DNA from: Manihot esculenta | Taxonomy: Eukaryota; Streptophyta; Magnoliopsida; Malpighiales; Euphorbiaceae | NCBI RefSeq assembly: GCF_001659605.2 | Contig: NC_035164.2 | Span: 16,268,295 to 16,332,294 of the forward strand | Length of the DNA stretch: 64,000 nt | Direction of reading: 5' to 3' | Shown here: in pieces, positions 31,787 through 43,952 of the stretch | Layout: each line of letters starts with the position of its first letter | How positions within the stretch are numbered: the first letter of the stretch is position 1 | Notes under the pieces: model-generated | Told to the model about the DNA's origin: nothing | The model's database searches: none | The model's input: the letters and a program-made list of their open reading frames with translations, nothing else | Made by a program: the position numbers and the translations under genes

Positions 31787-34138
31787 ATGACCAGATCTGG
31801 ACACAAGGAGACTCTGCCTTACGATCCAGTAATTGAGCGCACAATCAGGAGATTAGGGAAGCAAGCAACTCGACTTTGGGAGACAACTGAAGCCGAACCT
31901 GCGTAGGAAGAGCCACCCATCGCAGAGACCACTTCTGAAGCCTCTGAATCGCATCACCAAGCCACAGAGATGGCTGAAAACGTGGCAGAACCTGCTGCCC
32001 ATGCTGTCCGTGGGGAAATAATACAAGAAAATCCAGCCATGAGGGCCCCAATGCCAAGAGAAAGAACCATGAGAGAGTTGGTAGCCTCTATAGGTGATCA
32101 AACACCTCTTTGCATCACTTACCCACCTCTAACAGTTCCTTTTGAACTCAAAACAGGTTTGATTCATCTACTCCCTAAGTTTAGAGGTTTATAAAATGAA
32201 AATCCACACAAGCATTTAAAAGAGTTTAACATTGTCTGTTCATCCATGAGGCCGCAAGGCATAATTGAAGAACATGTTAAATTGAGAGCTTTTCCTTTTT
32301 CACTTGATGATTATGCTAAGGATTGGTTGTTTTACTTGCCACCTGGATCTATCACTTCATGGGATGATATGGTAATCGCCTTTCTGAACAAATACTTCCC
32401 AACTTCTAAAGCCATTAGCATAAGAAGAGAGATCAGTAGCATTAGGAAAAAACAATATGAGGATTTATATGACTATTGGGAAAGGTTTAAAAGATTGTGT
32501 ACAGGTTGTCCTCAACATGATATTTCAGACAAGTCACTCATAGAATTCTTCTATGGAGGTTTGCTACCATCCGAAAGGAGATTCATTGATGTAGCATATG
32601 GAGGTTCCATTGCAGATAAAACACCTAGGGAGATGAGAGAGTTGATCTCAACACTTGCAGCCTCATCTAGGCAATATGGAGAAGAAAAGCAACTATAGAG
32701 AGGAGCCAATGAGGTAAGTACATCTGTTCTCGCTTCTCAAATTTCTGAACTAACCTCTGCAGTGAAAAGCCTTATCATAGGTCAAGCTCAACAAGCCCAA
32801 AAGCTTCCCCCAGCTAGACCATGTGGAATATGTGCACATGTAGGACACCAAACTGATTAGTGTCCTACACTTCAGGAAGATGACCAGCAAGTAAATGCAA
32901 TTGGAGGATACAATAGCCAGGTGAGACATGATTCCTACTCTAACACATACAATCCAGGTTGGAGGGACCATCCAAATTTCAGCTATGCAAGGGCCAACAA
33001 TTACCAGAACTATCAAAGAAATCAAGCCCAACCAGCACCTCCAAGTTCCAATACTAGTCTTGATGAGGTAGTGAAGACTTTGCAAAGTCTCCAACAGCAG
33101 ATGGGACAAATGGCCACTTCTATAAGCAAGCTTGAATCCCAAGTTAAGTTACCTTCTCAAACTGAAGATAATCCTAGACAGAATGTAAATGCTATCATGT
33201 TGACAAATGGGAAAGAGCTCCAAGATGCCAAATCTGAGGAAGGAAAGCCAAAAGCACAAGAGCAAGTGGTTTCAGAAGAGCCTCCAACGCACTCTCTAAC
33301 CAAAACGAATGGGCAAGCTGAAACCTCCCCAACGCATAAGGCTGATCAACAGGTAAGTTTCAAAATTCCACCTCCTTTTCCAAAAAGATTTAAAAGGACA
33401 CAAAAAGAAAAAGAAGAAAAGAAGATCCTTGAGACCTTCAGAAAAGTGGAAATCAACATACCTCTACTAGATGTTGTGAAATAGATTCCCAGATATGCAA
33501 AATTTCTGAAAGAACTGTGTACCAACAGAAGGAAGCTTGCTGAGAGAGAAAAAGTAAGTGTAGGTGAGGTTGTTACTGCTGTGATAAAAAGAGAACTTCC
33601 AACTAAATGCAAAGATAAAGGAATGTTTGCTATTTCTTGCAAAATTGGCAATGTTGGGATAAAGAAAGCTATGTGTAATCTAGGTGCATCCATTAATGTT
33701 ATGCCTCTTGCTATTTATAATTCTTTGAATGCAGGTGCACTAAAAGACACCAGAGTAGTGATTCGGTTGGCTGATAGATATGTGGTGTATCCAAAAGGAG
33801 TTCTAGAAGATGTTCTAGTACAAGTAGATGAACTTGTCTTTCCAGCAGACTTTTATGTGATTGATACAAAGGAAGACAATGGTAACACTACTTCAGACAT
33901 CCTAGTTGGACGTCCTTTCTTGAGCACAGCCAGAACTAAAATAGATGTGCATAATGGCACATTGACCATGGAATTTGAAGGGGAAGTGATTAAATTCAAT
34001 GTTTATGATGCTATGAAATATTCCCATGACATGTCCCCTGTTTATGGTTTAGATATCATTGATTGTTTGAGCCAGGAAATTTTTGATATGAATCATGATG
34101 ATATGCTAAACAATGATCTTTGCAGGGAAGAGAGCTAG
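31787..34138 (+). pseudogene. Gag-protease of Athila-1, decayed by stop codons only
   Basis: Starts at ATG 31787 (MTRSGHKETLPYDPVIERT), the usual Athila gag start. A single frame is kept for 2.35 kb, interrupted only by point stops (near 31904, 32192, 32696, 32858, 33482 and 34136). Capsid landmarks are LRAFPFSLDDYAKDWLFYL and LPSERRFIDVAYGGS; a zinc-finger-like CGICAHVGHQTD is followed by a stop. The protease begins about 33600 (IGNVGIKKAMCNLGASINVM, with NLGAS at the usual D-L-G-A-S position, so the catalytic Asp is changed to Asn), and SDILVGRPFLSTARTKIDV follows. Several stops look like C-to-T or G-to-A changes. Not functional. Confidence 0.9.
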
Positions 34139-35728
34139 AAAGAGCCAGAACTGAAAGAAACAGTCTGCAGCATTCAACAGATGGATTGTGTCCAAGCGCA
34201 TAAAGGAAAGGGATCAATCGCACCTCTTCAGATCAATTCTCAGAAGAACCTTGCGCAAACAGAGGGCATTCCAACTGAACCACCTCAGCTTGAACCGCAG
34301 GACAGTCCTGCGATACACCCCTTTTAGACAGGTCATGCGCAGAAGGAACTTCTCTTGCAACACCTTTCAGAGCCTGAAGAAAGTGAGAATGGCTTCTATG
34401 AACAGATCTTCCATGCACAAACTAATAAGCCATGGTATGTTGACATTGTGAACTACCTAGCCACAGGTAACTTGCCTTCTGATATGTCCAAGCACACAAA
34501 AGACAAAATAAAGAGTATTGCAAAATACTATGTTTGGGATGAGCCATATTTGTGGAAACATTGTTTTGATCAAATGATAAGGAGATGCATTCCAGATCAA
34601 GAGATAGCTTCAATACTCACATTTTGCCATTCATATAGTTGTGGTGGACACTTTGGCCCAAGAAAGACAACTCATAAAATACTTGAAAGTGGCATGTTTT
34701 GGCCCACTATTTTTCGAGATGCTTATTTGTTTTGCATATCATGTGCTAGATGCCAACAGACTGGGAATCTAGGCAGCAAAAGCCAAATGCCACAGAACTC
34801 CATCATGGTCTGTGAGATATTTGATGTATGGGGCATAGACTTCATGGGGCCATTTCCGCCATCTTTTGGATACACTTATATCATCCTTGCAGTGGATTAT
34901 GTGTCCAAATGGGTGGAAGCTAGAGCAACCAGAACAGATGATGCAAAGGCAGTAGTGGACTTTGTGAAGACCAACATCTTTGCCAGGCATGGAGTACCCA
35001 AGGCAATCGTCAGTGATAGAGGGTCTCACTTTTGCAACAAGGTAGTGAAAAACCTTCTCAAAAAGCACAATGTTATGCACAGAACATCCACAGCCTACCA
35101 CCCTCAGATGAATGGGCAAGCTGAAGTGTCCAACAGAGAAATCAAAGCTATTTTAGAAAAGACAGTGTGCCCCAGCAGAAAAGATTAGAGTGTACGATTG
35201 GAAGATGCCTTATAGGCATACAGGACAGCCTACAAGACACCCATAGGTATGTCTCCTTACAGATTGGTCTATGGGAAAGCCTGTCATCTTCCAGTTGAGC
35301 TTGAACATAAGGCTTATTAGGCTGTCAAAAATTGCAACATGGATCTTAAGGAAGCTGGACACTATTGCAAGTTGCAACTGCAAGAGCTAGAGGAGATAAG
35401 ACGAGATGCATATGAGACTTCTTGGAACTACAAAGCAAAGACCAAAGCCTCCCATGACAACCGGATTTCAAGAAAACATTTTGAGGTTGGTGATAAAGTC
35501 TTACTCTTTGATTCTCGTTTAAAATTATTCCCAGGAAAGCTACGGTTAAGGTGGATTGGACCATTCATAGTGGAGCACACTTACTCCCATGGGGCTATAG
35601 ACATTCGCAGTATAGAGACAAGAAAGATCTTCAAGGTGAATGGCCATCGCTTGAAACCTTTCTACGAAGGATTTGCAGTGCAAGTAGTGGAAGAAATTCT
35701 ACTACACCATCCCTCTCAGCCTGTCTAG
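34139..35728 (+). pseudogene. Integrase of Athila-1, joined in frame to protease without RT-RNase H
   Basis: It is in the same frame as the gag-protease segment. After a spacer (34139-34430) with a stop at 34325, integrase begins at KPWYVDIVNYLATGNLPSD. It shows the HHCC finger (H-GGHFG...CARCQQ), core acidic residues (WGIDFMGPF, IVSDRGSHF, NGQAEVSNREI) and a GPF module ([18 protein letters not shown]), ending at TAG near 35726. Stops lie near 35186, 35213 and 35318. The whole RT-RNase H segment, about 1.5 kb in Athila elements, is missing between protease and integrase, yet the frame is unbroken. No env-like ORF follows. Confidence 0.9.
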
Positions 35729-36717
35729 TTGATCGCACCATGCAACACCACACCAAGGGAGTACTTAGTTTCCTTTGAACTTTAATTTTTCCCATACATT
35801 GAGGACAATGCATGAATTAGGTGTGGGGGTGCATATCTCTGAATTTATTTTTAGTCATTATTTTTGCTTTCAGTTTTAGTTTGAATAGCCACAGTTTGAA
35901 TTTTTTTTCATTTTTGTTATTTTTGCTTTCATTGCACACACATTTAGCCACAATTTTCTTTTTCTTTTTTTTTTTTTGTGTTTTGATTTGCTTTACTCAA
36001 ACTCATAGGCTATGTTGGATGAGCTTTCTTTCCATGACCCCATTGATGTGATGACTCTTTAAACTTATCTTGAATAAATTGCAGTGAGTTGTATTCATGT
36101 TTGGGAATTGCCTTTTGAATTGAATCTTTGAGCTTGCCATGGTGAAAAATATATGTTACTCATTAGAGAGAATGAATTGAAGGATGTGTGAATGAACTTA
36201 AAATGACTTGTTTTAGCAATTGGTGATGGTTTGCTCAAATCCATTGAGATAGGAAATTCGGCAAAGGCTTAGACTTCATGAACTGAAAATTGTTCCAATG
36301 GTTGAAAGACTATGAACAGAGCTAGTAGCCACTTGGACAGGTGACCAACTGAAAGTATATACTTTCACATCAAAAAGGTTAGTGACTTTTTCAAGCAAGA
36401 TTTAAGTGCAAAAGGCTGAGTATAGTACTTCAAGGTAAGGGCAAATCACTCTGAAAGCTAAAAAGAGTCTTAATTGAACAAGAACATATGCATGTGTGAT
36501 CTCTCTCTTGAGTAAAACAAATACTAGCCATGGTAGGAGAAGGGAGACAAGGAAAGAAGGTGAGTAACCTTGATGCATACATTCTTCACTGCAATGATTC
36601 AAAGTAAGTGTCTAGAGTAAGAGCTTAAGTGGAAATAAAGGATCAAGTAGCAAAGAGAGCTTGTTCGACTAAGTTTATTTGCTTGAGGACAAGCAAAAGG
36701 CTAGGTGTAGGGGTATT
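35729..36717 (+). other. 3' untranslated region of Athila-1 with two polypurine-like tracts
   Basis: No coding content. It contains a first TTGAGGACAATGCATG plus GGTGTGGGGGTG tract (about 35797-35831), a long T-rich tract (35956-35980) and, at the end, TTGAGGACAAGC plus AGGTGTAGGGGTATT (about 36684-36717), the terminal PPT next to the LTR. It is closely similar to 39731-40681. Confidence 0.8.
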
Positions 36718-38280
36718 TGATAGAGCATAATTTAGACCATTTTATCATGATGATATTGATGTTAATTTACACTTTTTCTGCCTAATTTTGTGATTTTGAT
36801 CTTATTCTGTAGAAAATGGTGTAGAGAGACAATTTGGTGAAAATGCCCCCTAAAACTGCCTAAAATGGAGCAAAGGAGAGCAAGCATGCCAAGTGCAACT
36901 TGAAAGGAGCCAAATAAGGAAAGTAATTTGAAATTCAAATTTCAAACCCTTAAGAGAATTCAAAATCCAAAATCAAGATTCAGCTCATTAAGTAAAGTGC
37001 TAAATAAGGAAAGTGTTAAATAAGGAAAGTGCAATCAACAGAGCAATTTGAAATTCAAGATCTTCAAGAATCCTTTTCCTTATTGAAGAAGCCAAATCTT
37101 ATGAAGATGCACATTCAAATTTGAAATTCAAATTCAGCTTGTCAAAAATCCAAAGAAGACACACATGCCACCTCAAGTCTTGCACATTCAAAATTCAAAA
37201 TTCAAAAGAGAGACTCCACCTCATTAATGTGCAAGGTTGAGCGGCATGGGCAGCACTTGGGCAGCCAAGAGCTCAACTTGGGCAGCAAGGAAGACCTAGG
37301 GTAGCACATAAATCCTATATAAAGATCCCTAAATCAGCCGGCCACCTCTACTCTCCCCACTCTTCACATTCGGCCGGCGCAAGGACTTCTCTCCAAGGCT
37401 TCGGTTCCATCTTCTCTTCTCCTTTTCTTTTCTTTTTGGTTTTGGTTCAGCCATGAGAAGCTGAAACCTTTTATTCTAGTTGAAGATTAGGTAAAACTTG
37501 GTTGTTTTATGGATTGTGAGATCTAAACATATATTGTTATCTTTAGTTTATTCAATATTTATGGAATTTCATGCTTGATTCCATTATTGCTTTGTTATTT
37601 TGATGAATGTGGCCACTTGATTCTTGATTGCAAGGTAATATATTGTTAGTTTGAATAATTTTGAGTCCATAATTGCTTAGATTGTTCAAACACAAGAACA
37701 CTTGGTGTAAAAACTAAGGAAGTTGCATAATCTAGTAATATCACCATGCATTTGGGTAGCTATGATTAGATCTCTCTATTTTTTAATGCAATTGACAGTT
37801 ATTTTGATGTCTAAGGCCCAAGGACGTTCCTTGACAACTTGTTGATTAGTGATTAATTAGAGGATGTTCCCTAATTGGTTTATGATTAAGGAGAGACATG
37901 GTGGTGAGAAGCGTCTTCCATCTCCATAACTAATCTATTGAATCAATCAAGGGAAACTAAGTTTCAATGATCAATCCCAACAACTGAAGTGGATCCAATT
38001 CTTCAACTAGAGCTTTTCTCATTATTGAATCTCTTTATTTTTATTATTCGCCTTCTTTTATTGCTTTTAGTATTAGATCAATTCAATCAATCTCAACACA
38101 CCCTTCCTTTTACTTTTATTGTCAGTTTACTTTGCTTTCAGTTTATTTTCTTGGTCTTGATAAGGAAAATAGGTAAGTATCAATTCCCTGTGGATTCAAT
38201 CCTTTTGCCACTATCTACAGTTGTAAAATTATTGATAACCCAAAAGGTTATTTTTTACCGGCTTTGACAACCGACTGTCA
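36718..38280 (+). repeat. 3' LTR of Athila-1
   Basis: TGATAGAGCATAATTTAG to ACCGACTGTCA, 1,563 bp, complete. Its end at 38280 abuts RT coding sequence of another Athila element without a PBS. This is best explained by Athila-1 having inserted into the RT of Athila-2; the right target-site duplicate would be AATAC (38281-38285). Confidence 0.9.
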
Positions 38281-39730
38281 AATACACATGGAGGAGGAAT
38301 GCAAGCCTGTCCGAGATGCTCAAAGAAGACTGAATCCTCTTATGATGGAATTAGTGAAAAAGGAGATAGTCAAGCTTCTGGACGCAGGAATCATCTACCC
38401 AATTTCTGATAGCAAATGGGTAAGGCCTATGCATGTAGTCCCAAAGAAAACTGGAATCACCATTGTACCAAATGCTGAAGGATAACTTGTTCCAACTAGA
38501 GTTCAGAATGGGTGGAGAGCATGCATGGACTATAGGAAGCTAAATGCAGCAACAAGGAAAGATCACTTCCCCTTACCTTTCATTGATCATATGCTAGAAA
38601 GGCTAGTAGGTAAGTCCTACTATTGCTGTCTAAATAGTTTTTCAGGATTTTATCAAATTCCAGTGGCCCCAGAATGCCAAGAGAAGACCACCTTCACTTG
38701 TCCTTTTGGTACCTTTGCATTTAGAAGAATGCCATTTTGATTATGCAATGCTCCTGCCACCTTCCAACGCTGTATGATGAGCATATTTTTATATTATGTG
38801 GAGAAGATCATTGAAGTCTTCATGGATGACTTTACAGTGTACGGTAACTCCTTCGAAGAATGCCTTGCCAATCTGGAAAAGATCCTACAAAGATGCCTTG
38901 AATCAAATCTTGTACTTAACTATGAGAAATTCCACTTCATGGTTAACCAAGGTTTGATCTTAGGCCATGTTGTTTCAGCCAAAGGAATTGAAGTGGACAA
39001 AGCCAAGGTGGATGCCATAAAAAATCTACCTTATCCCACAAACGTTAGAGAGATCCGCTCTTTCCTTGGCCATGCAAGATTCTACAGAAGATTTATAAAA
39101 AATTTCTCCAAAATCACACAGCCATTATGCAGATTGCTCCAGCAAGATGTAACATTTGATTTTGATGCAGGTTGCGAGACAGCATTTGATCTGATAAAGG
39201 AATTACTTGTGACCCCAATCATTCAGGCACCTGACTGGAACTTTCCCTTTGAAATCATGTGTGATGCAAGCAACTATGCTGTGGGGGTAGTCTTGGGACA
39301 ACGTGTGGGAAACTCACCTCACGTGATTCATTATGCATCTTGCATATTGGACACTGCCCAAAGCAACTATTCAACAACAAAAAAGGAGCTCTTGGTTGTT
39401 GTATTTGCTTTAGAGAAATTCAGACCATACTTTTTGGGGACTAAAGTCATAGTTTACTCAGACCATGCAGCCTTGCGATACTTGATCAAGAAAAAGGAGG
39501 CGAAATCGAGACTCATTCGGTGGATTCTGCTATTACAAGAGTTCGATCTGGAGATACGAGACAAGAAAGGGAAGGAGAATTTAGTGGCTGATCTCCTATG
39601 CCAACTTCCCACTAGTTCAGCGCCATGTCCAATCAAGGAAGACTTTCCAGACGAACATCTGTTCGTCCTCAGCTTGCTTAGTGTTTCGCACCACACAAAC
39701 CACAGAAGGGGAGTACTCAGTTTCCTTTAA
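38281..39730 (+). pseudogene. RT-RNase H of Athila-2, lacking integrase
   Basis: One frame from the RT N-terminus (IHMEEECKPVRDAQRRLNP) to a stop at 39728. Motifs are [44 protein letters not shown] (catalytic pair kept), [13 protein letters not shown] and RNase H ([20 protein letters not shown]). Only two stops interrupt it (near 38483 and 38738). The first palm Asp is changed (CLNSFSGF where the family has LDG). After the RNase H tail (FPDEHLF) the frame joins directly to 3' UTR sequence, so integrase is deleted. Gag-protease of this copy should lie left of the window. Confidence 0.9.
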
Positions 39731-40681
39731 ACTTTAATATTTCCAATACATTGAGGACAATGCATGATTTAGGCGTGGGGGTGCATATATCTCTGAATTT
39801 TTATTTTAAGTCCATTTTAGCTTTAATTTTTTTTAGTTTGCACACATTTTTCATTTTTGTTATTTTTGCCTTTAATACACACACATGTAGCCACAGTTTT
39901 TCTTTTTTTTTTTTGTTTTGGTATGCTTTACTCAAACACATAGGCTATGTTGAATGAGTTTTCTTTCCATGACCCCATTGATGTGATGACTCTTTAAACC
40001 TAAGTTGGATCAATTGCAGTGAGTTGTATTCATTGTTGGGAATCTCCTTTTGAATTGAATCTTTGAGCTTGCTATGATGAAAAATATATGACATTACTCA
40101 TTCGAGAGAATAATAAATTGAAGGATGTGTGAATAATGAAATATGACTTGTTTTAACAATTGATGTTGATTTGCCCAATTCATTGAGAAAGAAATTCAGC
40201 AAAGGCAGAGACTTCAAAAGCACAAATTAAAAACTGTTCCAATGGTCAAAAGACTATGAACAGAGCTAGTAGCCACTTGGACAGGTGACCAACTGAGTAA
40301 CTGGGGGTGGGTATCACAAATATGTACCTTCACGTCAAAAGGTTGGTGACTTTTTCAAGCAAGAATAAAGTGCAAAAAGCTGAATAAAGTGCTTCAAGTC
40401 AAAGGCAAGTCACTCTGAGAGCTAGGAAAAGTCTTAACTGAACAAGAATATGTGCATGTATAATCTCTCTCTTGAGGAAAACAAATACTAGTCATGGTAG
40501 GTAAAGGGAGACATGGAAAGAAGGAGAGTAACCTTGGTGCATACACTCTTCACTGCAATGCTTCAAAGTAGGGGTCTAGGGTAAGAGCTTAAGTGGAAAT
40601 AAAGGATCAAGTAGCAAAGAGAGCTTGTTTGACTAAGTTTATTTGCTTGAGGAAAAGCAAAAGGCTAAGTGTGGGACTATT
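39731..40681 (+). other. 3' untranslated region of Athila-2
   Basis: Homologous to 35729-36717, including TTGAGGACAATGCATG with GGCGTGGGGGTG (about 39751-39783), a T tract and the terminal AAGTGTGGGACTATT just before the LTR at 40682. No coding content. Confidence 0.8.
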
Positions 40682-41705
40682 TGATCAGACTAAATTTAGA
40701 CCATTTTATTATATTATTATTAATATTAATTTACACTTTTTCTGTTTAATTCTGTGGTTTTGATCTTATTTTGCAGAAAATGGTGTAAAGAGGTAATTTG
40801 GTGAAAATGCTCTTAAAACTGCCTAAAATAGGATAAAGGAGAACAAGCATGTTTGCACAAGCCAAGCTGCAGCTAAAGAGGAGATAAATAAGGAAAGTAC
40901 ATTCAACAGAGTAATTTAAAATTCAAATTTCAAATCTTCAAGAAGTCTTTCACTTATTGAGGAAGCCAAATCTCAATAAGATGCACTTACCTCCCAAGAA
41001 TTCAAAATTCAAAGGAGAACTTTCAAAATTCAAAATTCAAAATTCAAAAGAAGGCTCCACCTCATCAAGGAAATCTAGGGCAACACCTTTCATCTATAAA
41101 AGGGCACAAGCAAGCTGCACGCCCCCTTGGCTTCTCTTCTCCAATTTCGGCCGCACGCCTCACTCTTTCTCCAAGCCGATTGGTTCCTTCTTCTTCATCT
41201 CTTTCTTTTATTTTTTTGTTTTGTTTCAGCCATGAGTGGCTGAAATCTCTTTTTCTAGTTGAAGATTAGGTGAAACTTTAGTTTTTTTATGGATTGGGAG
41301 ATCTGAACATACATTGTTTATCTTTTGTTTTTTTCAATATTTATGTAATTTCATGCTTAATTCCATTGTTGTTTTGTAGTTTAGATCAATAGGGCCTATT
41401 GATTCTTGATTGCAAGGTAATAATTTGTTAGTTTGGATAGTTTTAAGTTCGAAATTTTTTAGATTATTCAAATACAAGTAACTCTTGGTGTAAAAACTAA
41501 GGAAATTGCATAATCTAGCAATATCACCATGCGTTTGGATAGCTAGAATTAGGTCTCTCTAATGCAATTGACAGTTGTTAAATGCCAAAGGTCCAAGGAC
41601 GTTCCGTGGCAATTTGTTGATTAGTGATTAGTTAAATGACGTTCCCTAATTAATTTATGCTTAAGGAGGGATATGGTGGTGAAAAGCGTCTTTCACCTTC
41701 ATAAC

Positions 41706-43615
41706 TGACTCGCGGTTGTCGAAGCCGGTCAAAAATAACTTTTTTGGTTATCAACAATTTACAACTGTAGATAGTGGTGAAAGGATCGAATCCACAGGGA
41801 ATTGAGAACTTACTTATTTTCCTTATCAAGACCAATAAAATAAGCTGAAACAAAAATAAACTGAAAAAGAAGAAAATTGAAAACGAGATAAACTGAAATG
41901 AGATAAAACTAAAACGAGATAAAACTGAAACCAAATATAAACTGAAAGAGAAATAAACTGAAACAAGATAAAACTAAAATGAGATAAAACTGAAAGCAAA
42001 AATAATTGAAACGAGATAAAACTGAAACCAAAAATAAACTGAAAGTAAAATGGGGGGTTTTGAGATTGATTCAATTAAACAACTACTGAAAGCAATAAAA
42101 TAAGCGAATAATAAAATAAAAGAGAAATAAATAATAAGAAAGCTCTAGTTGAAGAATTGGATCCACTTCAGTTGTTGGAATTGATCATTGACACTTAGTT
42201 TCTTTTGATTGATTCAATAGATTAGTTATGGAGATGGAAGACGTTTCTCACCACCATGTCTCTCCTTATGATTAAACCAATTAGGGAACATCTTCTAATT
42301 AATTACTAATTAACAAATTGCGAAGGAACGTCCTTGGGCCTTAGGCATCAAACAATTGTTAATTGCATGAAGAAAGAGAGAGATCCAATCCTAGCTATTC
42401 AAACGCATGAGATGTTGCTAGATCATACAATTCCTTAGTTGTTACACCAAGTGTTCTCATGTTTGAATAATTCCAGCAATTACGGACTAAAAATTATCCA
42501 AACTAACAATTAATTACCTTGCAATCAAGAATCAATTGGCCATATTGATCAAAACAACAAAGCAACAATGGAATTAAGCGTGAGATTGCATGAATATTGA
42601 ATAACCAAAAGATAAACCATGTTTGATCAAGTCTCCCAATCCATAAAACAACTAAAGCATCACCTAATCTTCAACTAGAATAAAAGATTTCAGCCTCTCA
42701 TGGCTGAAACAAAATTAAAAATAAAAGAAAAGAAGAAAGGTAGAAGAAGAGATGTGAATCTCGTAGGTGTCTTCAAGGTGGTGTGTAAAAGTTGTGTGGA
42801 GGCTCCTTATGTATCTTTTTATAGTTGAAAGTGCTGCCCTAGATCATACTTGCTTCCTAATTAGTGAAGAGGCTGCCCAAAGTGCTGAAAAGGAAAGAAT
42901 CGCATTGCAAATTCTCTAGAAGGAAGGAGGCGCGCAGATCAAGCTTCAAAAGAGGAAGGATGCGTGCGGATTGCAGAAGAGGAAGGAGAGCGTGCAGTCA
43001 TTAATGTGCAAAAGTTGAAAGAAATCTGTCCAGTCTTTCCTTTTTAGGTGGAGCCTTCGTTTGAATTTTGAATGCTGAATGAAGAAGAGGCAAGTGCATC
43101 TCCTTGAAATCTGGCTGCCTAAATAGGAAGATTTGACTGCTGCAGTGTGTGCGGATCTTTGAATGAGGAAAGAAAGATCTGCGATTTGAATTTCAAATAA
43201 TCTTCTGACTGAACTTTCCTTATTTGCTTTTGCTTCTGCACTTCCCTTATTTGAGGATTTTCCTTTTTTGAAAACTTTCCTTATTTGACACTTTCCATAA
43301 TTGGCTTCACCTTCTGAATAAGGAAAGAAGAATCTGGAATTTGAATTTCAAAGAATCTGTTGATTGTGCTTTCCTTTTCTGGCACTTTCCTTATCAGAAA
43401 AATTTCTTTATTTAGCACTTTCCATATTTGAAAACTTTTCTTTTTTGGCACTTTCCATATTTGGCACTTTTTGACAGTTTTAAGAGCATTTTCTCCAGAT
43501 TGTCTCTTTACACCTAATATATGCAAAACATGATTAAAACCACAAAATTAGATAGAAAAGGTGTAAATAAACATCAATAAGATCATGATAATATGGACTA
43601 AAATATGCTCTATCA
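41706..43615 (-). mobile_element. Inverted solo LTR of the Athila-type family
   Basis: Read on the minus strand it starts TGATAGAGCATATTTTAG at 43615 and ends CAACCGCGAGTCA at 41706. It is flanked by exact ATAAC duplicates (41701-41705 and 43616-43620). At 1,910 bp it is longer than its relatives, partly because of a local minisatellite at 41870-42045. Confidence 0.94.
41870..42045. repeat. Minisatellite in the inverted Athila solo LTR
   Basis: About eight degenerate copies of a 16-22-bp unit of the form GAAACGAGATAAAACT. The corresponding part of the other LTR copies (for example around 31565-31605) has only two or three TTTCAGTTTA-like units. Confidence 0.75.
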
Positions 43616-43952
43616 ATAACTAATTTATTAAATCAAACAAAAGAACCTAAGTGTCAATTATCAATCCCAACAACTAAAGTGGATCCAATTCTTCAACTAG
43701 AGCTTTTCTCATTATTGAATTTATTTACTTTAATTATTTGCTTTACTTTATTGCTTTCAGTATTAGTTTAATTCAATCAATCTCAAAAACCCCCCTTTTA
43801 TTTTACTTTCAGTTTCTTTACTTGGTCTTGATAAGGAAAATAGGTAAGTATTAATTCCCTGTGTATTCGATCCTTTTGCCACTATCTATAGTTGTAAAAT
43901 TGTTGATAACCAAAAAGGTTATTTTTTACCAGCTTCGACAACCGCACAGTCA

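Larger units (their letters stand above)
40682..43952 (+). repeat. 3' LTR of Athila-2, interrupted by an inverted solo LTR
   Basis: Starts TGATCAGACTAAATT at 40682 and ends CGCACAGTCA at 43952. The stretch 41706-43615 is a foreign insertion of the same family in reverse. Without it the LTR is about 1.36 kb. Immediately to the right, pol coding of an older Tekay-like element resumes. Confidence 0.9.

Noticed and set aside
36718..39730. One rearranged Athila element with domain order gag-PR-IN-LTR-RT-RH
   Set aside because: The sharp LTR end at 38280 with RT coding continuing directly, and a complete LTR-to-LTR unit on its left, are explained more simply by insertion of Athila-1 into Athila-2.
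43281..43526. 81-aa Lys-rich ORF
   Set aside because: It comes from repeated TTTCCTTATTTGGCA units within the inverted Athila LTR. Not a gene.
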